NCBI RefSeq assembly: GCF_000143415.4
Contig: NW_003314320.1
Location: 1,164,746 to 1,228,745, forward strand
DNA length: 64,000 bases
Direction: 5' to 3'
Source: Selaginella moellendorffii
Lineage: Eukaryota; Streptophyta; Lycopodiopsida; Selaginellales; Selaginellaceae
Below, piece after piece: positions 31,700 through 41,375 of the stretch. The position numbers were made by a program, and so were the translations under genes. The first letter of the stretch is position 1. Each line of letters starts with the position of its first letter. The notes under the pieces were generated by a model. The model saw only the letters and a program-made list of their open reading frames with translations, searched no databases and was not told the DNA's origin.

Positions 31700-33430
31700 G
31701 CCATACAATCAATAACGACAGCCACTAATTTGGCCTTAAACCATAGCAATCTAGCCTTTTGTGTGCTGTGGACATTTGAGATGTGTTCGTTTAGGTTTGT
31801 GGATGCTATTGAATGGTAGAGTTGGAGCTAGAGCTAGCCTTCAATGCAGCTAGAACCATCAGAGAGTTTGCAATTCCTGTTCTTCTGTGTGAGAGAACAA
31901 GCCCAAAGTGAGTTCTTGAAGCCATAGTGTTGCGAATGTGACTTCGGGTATCGAAAATTATCTGTCGGATAGTCCTTTCGGATATTCTTTCCTTACTGCC
32001 ACAACGGCAGGAGGTTGGTATTGTTGGACCCATTATCAGTCTCTGCCTAAGTTAGTTGAGAAACTGGTTATCACATGTGCACTTAGATCGGAAGAGCACT
32101 AAGGAAGGAAATCCTATGTAGTCAAGCATATTTGGTATGGTGATAAGAAACTTATGTTGTTGACTTGCACTTGCTAGTGTTGGGAACCCCTGTGATATTG
32201 AGATTGGTCCGTCAATATTCGCTAAATGATAGCTTACCGTGTTTGCTAAACACCCTCACTATCATACCCTTTGTGTTGGTCTCATTTCAGTCTCAAATGT
32301 TATTTATGGAAAATGTCCAGATTTGTTCATTTGGCATATCTATGGAATGTAAAAATTGTTATGAACACAATGGTGTTCATCCCGTGCCTAAATTTGTAAT
32401 TTAGGGACATTCCATATTTAGTAAATTTTGAGCTTGTCCCAGAAACTAACTCCTGATACTAAGGGAGACTTGGGGTGAAAGCCAAAAGTGTGTGTTCCTT
32501 AAGGGGGGGAGGGGGGGCATTGTAAGGGGTTCCAAATATATAGTAGGGATAGTGGGTAGTTCGGGCATGGCCGACCAACCTGAAGCATAGTCTAGCTCCC
32601 GCTTATATGCCTGTTCTTGTTTTACGTCCAGCTTGAGTCTAAGCCCAAGTTTTATTCCATGCTAGCTGATGGAGTACCCATGTCCTTGCGTTAGGCCACT
32701 GGTATACTAAAATAGTGCTAGACTCTATTAGGCTCTGTTTTGCGCATTAGTCCTGGCAATGGGATGCTAATTGCTCTAGGACTGTTCCAAGTTGCTTTGG
32801 GCTTCTGTCCCTTCGCTCCTTGGGTTGTATGCTTGGGAGTTGCTCCCTAGTCTGGTTCCGTCACTCCTTGGCTCCATGCTTGGGGGTTTGGCATTGTTCC
32901 TTGGCCCAAGGCCTTGAACCTCGGGTTCCACACCACTGTCCTATGGATATGTGGCATATGACATGTGGCATATAAAGGGTTTAGGTTTCACTTCGTAGTG
33001 TTATCCTATGGTAAATCACCATAAGATAAAGGGTAAAAACCACGTGCGCTACACATAGCTAGCAAACCTCATCCACCTCTCATGGCCCAAGTGTTATTGT
33101 ATTCTCCAAAACTTTATCAAGCTTCCCATTGAGCTCCTTGCCTTCTTCTCCAACTGCTAGCCCTTGAAGTAGCTTGCATCGTCTGTTACACAGCCACCTT
33201 CCTTGATCCTCTACCCTATTCAGAAACTCAAGAGCTAGATCTTCCTGCCCACTCTCTACATTCAGAGTGTTCCAAGAGACAAGCGCGATCAGCTCAAGTT
33301 GTTGATCATCAAACCGGGCTCACTTGTGTTTCTGCAGTGCTAGTGGTGGTCAAGACACAATGGAAAGCATAGGAGGCTTTTTGAGTGCTCAACACGGCCT
33401 GGAAAAGGTGTGCCAATCCTCTGTCTATGT
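31700..33430 (+). repeat. Old dispersed repeat, copy A (interrupted by a solo LTR)
   Basis: Segments 31715-31922 and 33060-33425 align, in order, to the reverse complement of 40020-40285. Shared stretches include GCCACTAATTTGGCC, AGAGAGTTTGCA, GAGAACAAGCCCAA, GTGAGTTCTTGAA, CTCTCATGG, ATTGTATTCT and GGAAAAGGTGTGCCA. Copy A differs by the 1126-bp insertion at 31928-33053 and by about 240 extra bp at 33107-33349. The repeat has no recognisable coding capacity. Copies A and B lie in inverted orientation around the long Helitron relic. Confidence 0.7.
31928..33053. mobile_element. Solo LTR (Ty1/copia- or gypsy-type) with 5-bp target duplication
   Basis: A 1126-bp block beginning TGTTGCG and ending GCTACA (TG...CA termini) is flanked by the direct 5-bp repeat CATAG at 31923-31927 and 33054-33058. 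The related repeat copy at 40020-40300 lacks the block at exactly this place and so serves as an empty site. A TATA-like CATATAAAGG occurs near 32970. There is no gag/pol. TG-CA ends, 5-bp duplication and size fit a solo LTR left by recombination between the two LTRs of a retrotransposon. Orientation is not firmly set. Confidence 0.75.
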
Positions 33431-33803
33431 TTTGTTGCTTGCTAGATTAGTGTTGATCAAATAACTGGCTTTCTTGAGCAAAGTGGAATAAGAATGTATT
33501 TTTAAACCTGAATCTAAAATTAAGCACATTATTGAAACTTAAAGTTAAAACTAAGTCTAAGGCTATAAATGTATTCTCAAATTTTTGATTTTCTGTTTTT
33601 CTCCTCATTAATTATTATATTGAATCCTACTCATTACACAAACCTAAATACAGAAATGTTAGCAATTTGATTAATAACCCCCTTTCCTTGGATGATATGA
33701 ACTTATAACTAAACTTAAACATACAAACAAAGAATTATAAAGTAGATTATTTTGATCCTTTATTAATTATTCATTTTTATTTTAGATTAATTCTTTTTTT
33801 AAC

Positions 33804-34223
33804 TTAAAGTTTTCTATGAAGACCACCTCCTCCAAGAAGTCCAGCACCACCAGCACCAGCACCAACATCATCAGTGCCACCACCAGCACCACCAGCACCA
33901 CCAGCACCAGCAGCACCAGCACCACCACCACCACCAGCACCACCACCAGCACCAACACCAGCACCAGCACCAGCACCAGCACCAGCACCAGCACCACCAC
34001 CAGTGCCACCACCAGCACCACCATCACCAACAGCACCCCCATCATTACCAGGACATAAATTTGTATCCATATCAGGATCATCTTTACAAATGCCATCAAA
34101 ACAAGCAATATCCCCTTTACACTCATTATGACTTGAACAAGATTCACCACATGTTTTAAGTCTTGCTTCTATAGCTAGAATTAAACTTATAAATGCAAAG
34201 AATAAAACATAACTGTAAGCCAT
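33804..34223 (-). CDS. Secreted cysteine-rich protein with Gly/Ala-rich tail
   Basis: An intact 139-residue ORF on the minus strand within the repeat island. Residues 1-20 are a clear signal peptide (MAYSYVLFFAFISLILAIEA). The mature N-terminal part has six cysteines, C-x3-C-x5-C-x5-C-x4-C-x10-C (CGESCSSHNECKGDIACF). From about residue 61 the protein becomes a Gly/Ala repeat (GAGAGAGAGAG type, encoded by CACCAG-like hexamers on the plus strand, 33838-34040), ending LLGGGGLHRKL. A TATAAAAG box lies 50-57 bp upstream of the ATG. I do not recognise the family; a cell-wall glycine-rich protein or a defence-type peptide are possibilities. Codon use is AT-rich like its surroundings, unlike the other genes here. 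Confidence 0.6.
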   Translation of the reverse strand: MAYSYVLFFAFISLILAIEARLKTCGESCSSHNECKGDIACFDGICKDDPDMDTNLCPGNDGGAVGDGGAGGGTGGGAGAGAGAGAGAGVGAGGGAGGGGGAGAAGAGGAGGAGGGTDDVGAGAGGAGLLGGGGLHRKL

Positions 34224-34272
34224 ATTTAATCAAGAGAAAATTTCAGATTGTGTTATGAATCAAAACATCCTT

Positions 34273-34280
34273 CTTTTATA
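34273..34280 (-). promoter_or_regulatory. TATA box of the secreted Cys/Gly-rich gene
   Basis: TATAAAAG on the minus strand, 50 bp upstream of the ATG at 34223. The spacing suits a short leader. It supports the view that the ORF is a transcribed gene. Confidence 0.5.
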
Positions 34281-34569
34281 CTACAACTAATTGTTAGTCC
34301 TCTTTACATTTCCTTAATATTATGTTGACACTTGGCTTCTAATAGAACTTTTGAATAGCTTCATGGCATGTGCCTTAAAATAGAAGTTTATAATTCTCTA
34401 ATATATAAAATACAGCTGGATAAACACCAAATGGCTCATTATTATAATATAATATTAGAAATATAAAACCTTTAGTATTACATGGCATAATGTCATGCCT
34501 GGTCTACCCAAAGATGGATCACTTTAGCCCTACCAGTCCATGGAGTGCACTCTCGAGTCTGATGGTCTC

Positions 34570-34700
34570 CAGCGATCCACAACAAGGGCAAGGAGCTATG
34601 GGAGATCAATGTGGACAAGCACGGCTACTGCCACAGTGTCTACTAGGTCCATAGCAATGTGTACCATATGAGAACTCTCATTACCAATTTCTTGGAAGGT
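34570..34700 (+). pseudogene. Possible RNase T2-like exon fragment
   Basis: The plus strand reads IHNKGKELWEINVDKHGYC, then a stop and VHSNVYHMRTLITNFLEG before a GTGAGT donor-like site at 34698. The ELW...DKHGYC stretch resembles the second conserved active-site segment of T2 ribonucleases (WEHEWxKHGTC), but the HE pair is replaced by IN and a stop follows. A relic is the best reading; the similarity is short, so identity is uncertain. Confidence 0.25.
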
Positions 34701-35404
34701 GAGTGATAGAAAAATTTTCATGGTATTATTGACCAATGGAGATAGAATCTTCTTTAGATCAATGCCTAGATATTGTTTGTTACCCTTTATTTTATAACTT
34801 TTAAATACACCTGACCACCAACAGCCAGATGTTTTGAAAAATACTTAAATTTATCTTGCTGCAGAGCTTTGCCTAATCCAGTTGATAGATTTGTGGCAGC
34901 GGTGAGGAAGGCGTTGATGAGCTGAGCGCCAAGCGAATAGGATCCTAGAAGATTGCTTCTAGGGTTTCATCATCCGCCTTTGCTAGATGAGGAGCTGTGT
35001 CTTTTGTCCAATCGTTGTCCTGTTCCTACATTCCATACAAGCATTGTCTTCGGGCAAGTTGCATTCTTCCATTTTGAACACAAAGAGCCCAAAGAATACT
35101 TCCAAGTCCATCTTTGGTGCAGGTGTTGCTACTTGCTCCACAACCTGCTAGAGAGGTTCCTCCTAGGATGAGCCAGAAACCATTATACTAAAGCAATAGG
35201 ATGAAAATTGTACCTCTGCCATTAGTAGCTCAATAGCATGTTACCATAACCAAAATGGCACACTGCCCAATGCACACCACTCAGTGCCAGCTTTCTTGTG
35301 GTGTGCACCTGCTCAAAACTGCAAGTCAAAGGTGTAGCTTTGTGGAATCATGGTTGGATTTGGAATTATGTCATGTATTTGTCAGTCTACTTAAGAATTT
35401 CAGC
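34701..35404. other. Repeat-island sequence, nothing recognised
   Basis: Contains only short ORFs. It lies just downstream (in minus-strand sense) of the long Helitron relic, where the element's 3' hairpin and CTRR end should be, but I could not identify them with confidence. Confidence 0.35.
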
Positions 35405-38400
35405 CTAGACTATATTCATAGTGTAAAAGTGTTGACCATATGGTATAAGATTGCCTTGAAGGGGGGTTGCAAGCATTTGAACACAAAGTTGTTCAGGTGA
35501 TCTACACCTTGAAAGAGTAACATAAAGTTGACCATGTGTGAAAATGCGTTGGGGGAGGTAAATGCCAACAGGGTCGAAAGTTTGGCCTTGGGCTTTAGAA
35601 ATAGTTAAGCAGTAACCTAGACAAATTGGGAATTGTCTTCGGGACATCTTAAAAGGGATTTTAACATCAAAAGATGTCAGGGTAATATGTGGAATAAAAA
35701 CTCACAATCCCTTGAATTGTCTTGTGATAATTTCACAATCTAAAATGTTTTGAAATGCTTGCTTGAGAATGAGGTGAGTGCCATTGCATAAACCAATTTG
35801 TGGAGATATATTTCTAAGAAGAATCAAAATCACATTTTGTTTTAGAATTAATTTGTGTGGTGGGGTGATTGAATTTAAAAATTTAATTGGGAACTCTTCA
35901 GGGTAATCTAAGTCAACTGTGTTAATGCTCAAGTAAACATATGGAGCACCTGATAGTCTTTCAACAATGTCATTATTTATTTTGAATGTGTCATCATTGA
36001 GTGGGGTGAGAATAACCTTTGATGCAGCTGTGTAAGTCTTTATAATGTCATTTGTATTTGGGAAAACAAAGTTTACAATAGGTGTAGAGATAGATAGTGC
36101 ATATTGTATTTTAATAATATTTAGTGGGAGACATGGCAACTACAAACTACTATCACTATTGTCAAGTTTGACAAGCCATTCAGAAAAACAAAGATTGGTT
36201 GAATGCATGTTTTTTATTAGTGTTAGTGTTATAAAGAGTGACTATAGTTTATTCATTTTAACTAAGTTTGAAATAATAAAAATTTGATAGCCATAGGGAA
36301 CAAAAAAAAGAGTTTGACGAAAGTCACCACTTGTAATCACTATAACACCTTCAAATGATTTAGAATTACATTTGAGATGCTTTAAACATTTATCAACTAT
36401 AAAAAAAGCATGTGTATGGACCATATTAATTTCCTCTTATATAAGAACATTTTCTTATTTAATGGTTTTTCTAGCAACACATTAATTGTTAAAGCAGAGA
36501 TAGAAGTTTCATTTAAAGGAACAGGAAGTTTAAAAGTTGTATGTGCTATTTGACCATATTTTAGCAAAATACTTGCAATCCCAATCCATGCCATATTGAT
36601 TACTTTTTATTTTTTTAATTGTCATACTATAATGATGGTATTAAGTAGAATTTATTTCCCAGTACCACCAGGTTCATCAATAAAGAAACATTGATGCTGG
36701 TTAGTGTCAATGGCATTCATAATAAACTCAAAAATATAACATTGTTCATAACTAAATCTATTTATTTTGCATTAATTTGGTTTTGTAATGGATCAGGGAT
36801 CTGTGTATTAAGCATGTGTTTGATAATGGGAGTAAGAGTTGAAAGTGGCAAACCAAAATCACAATCAAATTTATTATGTAGTTGGAATTTTGAGTTAATA
36901 TTAAGTAAAATAATATCAAAATAGTTTATATCATTTCTAGCATAATCCTTAGACATATCAATTTTGAATTGACCCCATAATAAATTTGGATCTTTTGGTG
37001 AACAATACAAATAAATAAAAACAAATAACTGTCTTAATTGGGATGGCATCTTAAAAGTAGAAACTTCATATATGCAATGTTGCCATTTGCTAAAAGTCCC
37101 ATTGCCATAACTACTTGTTTAAAAGAAGATAAAATAACACTTTCAACAATACATATATCCTCAAATGATATAACACCTTTTTTATGGACCAATATAAGCC
37201 ATAAGTGGTATAACTCACTATTAAAAGGAGATATGAAATACATTCCTAGTATGAGTTTAGCTTTTTATTGACATAATTGCCATTTATGAAAGGATTTATT
37301 ATATGTGTAGTGTAATGGAATTTGAGCATATATGTATTAGTATCTTGCATGTTTAAATTAAACCATTGTGTAAGCATTGTTCCATTTTGAGTGGCTCTTT
37401 CTAGTGTTTCTTATTTATGACCTGGTATGAAATAGATGTTTTGAAAATTAGGTAAATGAATTGGAAGACATATAATAGTTAGTGATTTATTATGCATATG
37501 AAACTTAAATATACGCCACATAGCTTCAGAAGCAGAAATATATCAAGTATAGATAAAACTTGAGATTTTGTCCCAATTTAAAGTTCCTCATTCTTCAGGT
37601 GCAATTAGAAATTCTAATGTTGCATAGTCATAACCTTTGTATACATATTGAAATAAATATTTAATAGTTTTAATAGAAGTGCACATCTTTATATTGATAT
37701 GTGCTTTATATTTCTTATAAAGGTATTTATTATAAGAAATAACCCATCTATTGTCAATAGTATAATCATTTTTATAAAAGTCCATGTGTTATTGGGTCGG
37801 TAGTAATCAGAATAACCATCAACACAATAAATAATTTCAATATTAAATTCTTTTGGATAATTTTTAGAGTATTTATTATTTTCTATGCAAGGGCTTCCCA
37901 CATAGACCATGTATCATATGATTTATAATTATGTTATGCAATTTTGGTTTTAGTAGTGTGACAACTATGCAATTACAAATTCATTAACCAAGTTATAGTT
38001 TTTTATCTTGCCTTTGCTTGATAACATTGCTAAGAAATGATAATGAGGTAAACCTCTTTTCTGGAATTCAATAACATAAATATATGCGATGCACTTCCCA
38101 AAAATTCCTTTGATACTTATATCATATAGGAATTCTTTTAGTTTTAAGTTGAAAACTCTTGAAATAAAATCAAGTCAATTCTCAAATAATTCATTCAACT
38201 GTAAGTTTTACACAACTTCAAGCCCTTTTGGGTTACATATAAATGTAATAAATAAGTCAGGTTTTCCAAAATGTGTGACAATAGCAATAACATCTTGATA
38301 ATATTATTGCATTGCTCATGGGCTACCAAGAAATGTAGAAAGTAAAATTATAACTTTTCCAAATTCAACATTATTAATAGTAACTCTGTTGCCAACATAG

Positions 38401-39697
38401 TCCATAAGACCTATGTAATAATCCAATTTTAAGTGTTTTTTATGAGTGTGAAAGAAATTAAAGTTGTTAAATTCAACCTTTACATAAGCATCAACCATAA
38501 ACTGTTGAGTGAACTTTCCAGCATGTAACAATTGATCATAAAGGAAAGAGTTGCCAATGTTATCTCATTAAAATAATACTAAAGTAATGTTACATGTGAC
38601 TCATTGTGGTAGGTTTTTTCATGCCAACCTTTATCACCAAATGGTAAAAGTAAAGGATAAACCATAAAATCATAATTTTCATTAAGAATAGAAACTTTTT
38701 TGGTTGTGAGTTAGATGGATATATGTGTATTTCTCTATCAAAAGATGGCTTACCCTCATCAATAGCGAAAAAAACAGCAACATCATTAGTCTATGGCAAG
38801 TTATAACAATGTAAATTAGTACCTTCACTTTTAACAATCATGTAAATATTATATTTCGGAGTTCCATTGCAAATTGAGAGATATTGTTCTTGTGATTCAA
38901 AATCATACATCATTTGAAAAACTTGTGCATATGGGTTTATTATTCTTAGCAAGTGATTTAATTGTAATAGCAAATTAGGATCATAATTTGTGTGGAATGG
39001 GTTTTGCTTTCTAATATTTGTAGCCTCAGATACGTCAAACATGTAAAATACTATTGCTTTAGCATATCCTGCTGCTAAACATGCCACCAACATATGGACA
39101 ACTATCCATATGATGGTGGCATGTTTAGCAACAGGATATACTAAAGCAATATTGTGATAAATTTGATTCTGTATTGTAAAGTGATATGGGCCTTTACCAC
39201 TTAAATTATTAACATTAGTACCCATTGATGCAAAAGCCAAATCACTATTGAAATTTCTTATGTTAATTTTAAAGTTTGAGTTTTTATTTTCATTAAAAAG
39301 CATATGCAATATATGGGGAAGGGAAACCTTTCCATTCTTGCAGCATATTAATCTTGACTCGTTTTCAAAATGTAATGCACCATAAAATACAAATATAAAT
39401 GACATATTTCCAATATTAAATATATGTATTATATGGTCATTATAATTCTTTTGATATGCTAATTTATAGACAGTATAACTATGATGATTGCATGCATTTA
39501 TATTAGTTTCATTAGCATTTTTAAGGTCTATATTTGTATAATCTTCATTAGTATGTGCTATGTTTATATTAGCATTGTCAAGATCTGAAGTAATTTTTGC
39601 ATTAGCATGTTCAAAGTCTAGATTAGTTTCTTCATTAACACATGCAAGGTTGTTGTGAGTGTGAATATATGTGCTAGTGTCAATAGTTGGAAGCAAC
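35405..39697 (-). mobile_element. Helitron RepHel transposase relic (minus strand)
   Basis: A nearly full-length but dead Helitron protein can be followed on the minus strand. From 39697: the Helitron N-terminal domain with FYGALHFENESRLICCKNGK and LAFASMGTNVNNLSGKGPYH; then the Rep region with THFGKPDLFITFICNPKG and the HUH motif QKRGLPHYHFL (about 38030-38065); then Walker A FFIDEPGGTGK (about 36652-36694, followed by a stop); VIVITSGDFRQTLFFVPYGY (about 36330); and the helicase end RRQFPICLGYCLTISKAQGQ with GIYLPQRIFTHGQLYVTLSR (35640-35500). Many stops and frameshifts interrupt it. The HUH and Walker motifs prove identity. It is flanked by the inverted repeat copies A and B. Confidence 0.9.
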
Positions 39698-40019
39698 TAG
39701 TGAGGTATACTTCATAATACTTCTGAAGCTAAGGTATATTTGCTAGGGAGGAAGTTTTATTTGATAAATGAAATGAAATAACCTATCTAGTGCAAATTTA
39801 AACTTAAGGCAAGAAGTAGATGTGAGTGATGCATCAATCTAAAAGAAAATCAAAGCACTTATCTTAAAATTTTTAGAGATTGCCACAACTTGCATTCTTC
39901 CACTGGAAAAAAAAATATATAAAAAAAATCGAAGACTATACTGTGAGAGCACAATCTGTACATGCCTTAAGCTATAAACAAAAGAGATTAATCTAGCAAC
40001 CAACAAAACCTAAACATAG

Positions 40020-40300
40020 GACTGGCACACCTTTTCCAAGGTGTGGTGAGAATTCAAAAAACCTCCCATGCTTTTTAGAATACAATGATGCTTGAGCCAT
40101 GAGAGGTGGGTGGGGTTTGCAAGTTCAAGAACTCACCTTGGGCTTGTTCTCTCTCACGGAAGGATAGAGACTGCAAACTCTCTAATGGTTCTTCATAAAC
40201 CCAAATGAAGGCGTCTCAAATTTCCACAGCACATAAAAATCTAGATTGTTGTGGTTGGGGGCCAAATTAGTGGCTGCCAACCTAACGCTAAACATGGATC
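40020..40300 (-). repeat. Old dispersed repeat, copy B (empty-site copy)
   Basis: Its reverse complement aligns with 31715-31922 plus 33060-33425. It lacks the 1126-bp solo LTR and a further 240 bp found in copy A. Together with copy A it brackets the Helitron relics in inverted orientation. It has no coding capacity. Confidence 0.7.
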
Positions 40301-41011
40301 TCCATAAGAAGAAGTGTAATTGCTGTGATTGCCAGTGATCTAGCAAGCAAGCATTAGCTCAATTGCGGCAGAGCATCTAGGTGAGTTAAAAAGAATGGGT
40401 ACAAGGGCAGGACACATAAATGACACATGTCAGATGCTTATGTTGCCTTGTTTGAAGCCAATGAGCACTGGAGCTGTGCTGGTCTCCCATTGGCCAGGGC
40501 TAACATCAGGAAAATTTTTCATGCAACCATGCAAACAGAGCTTGGCCTGGGCCTGGGATACAATGGCTGGCAGGCCTCCTTGCTAGAGGGAACCATTCAT
40601 ATTGGAGACCCACAGGCATGTGCCGGCTTGCTTCTCATCCAAATTTATAGACTTTCCTAAAACACTTCCTAGTATATTCCAATTTATTCTACCATCTAAT
40701 GGTTGATAGACAATAAGATAAATCTTGTGTTTATAAATTATAAACATACATTTGATCAATTGAATTGAATAACACAACTATTAAATAAACCAAGCATTAT
40801 TGTATGCAACACATAGCAAATAATTTAATTATCAATATCAGTTTTCATGTAGCTCTCACAAAAACAAATTGGTTTGAATAAAATGAAATTAAATACATAT
40901 ACATGTTCCAACATAATTCTTTTATGTATAGCTATAAATCTGGAATTGATAGTTATCAATATATATAACATTTATGCAACTAAAATCAACCTGGTTTTTA
41001 TTATACATAAC
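40301..41011. other. Repeat-island sequence
   Basis: A short GC-richer patch at 40390-40650 is open in two plus-strand frames (LGLGYNGWQASLLEGTIHIG in one) but shows no family I recognise. The remainder is AT-rich non-coding DNA. Confidence 0.35.
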
Positions 41012-41103
41012 ATATAATTTTCTTAAGTATATTTTGAGACTATAATTGATAAACCCTAAACCATATCAATTATAGTCTCAAAATATACTTAAGAAAATTA
41101 TAT
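41012..41103. repeat. Perfect 40-bp inverted repeat (hairpin) with telomere-like loop
   Basis: Left arm 41012-41051 and right arm 41064-41103 are exact reverse complements over 40 bp. The 12-nt spacer is AACCCTAAACCA, which with the flanking A contains the plant telomere unit CCCTAAA. The arms contain CTTAAGTATATTTTGAGAC. No target duplication or coding region is visible. It could be a small foldback element, a hairpin RNA source or a repair product. Confidence 0.9.
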
Positions 41104-41189
41104 ATAAAAATTATAGTTCTTTGAAGTTTTATTCTGAAAGTGTAATATAATATAATTTTCAATATAGACAATGTTGTGGTGTATGTAAT

Positions 41190-41375
41190 ACGAAACTAGA
41201 AGACAATATTGTTTTTAGTGTAGATGTTATATCATTCTCTCAACTACTATAATAAAACTAGAACAAAATATAGTTTTTAGTATAGATAATATTCTGTTGT
41301 ATTATATTATACAAAATTGGAACATAATATAGTTTATCATATAGACAATATCAACCAATATTTTCAAACTGGAAA
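41190..41375. repeat. Degenerate tandem repeat, about 60-bp period, three units
   Basis: Units start near 41192, 41254 and 41312, each beginning AAACTAGAA/AAAATTGGAA and continuing with AATATAGTTT and TAGATAATAT-like stretches. A partial fourth start (AAACTGGAA) lies at about 41367. Identity between units is roughly three quarters by eye. Confidence 0.6.

Noticed and set aside
33782-34150. Minus-strand 122-residue frame rich in Val/Leu
   Set aside because: It is the out-of-frame reading of the Gly/Ala repeat of the secreted protein; hexamer repeats stay open in several frames.
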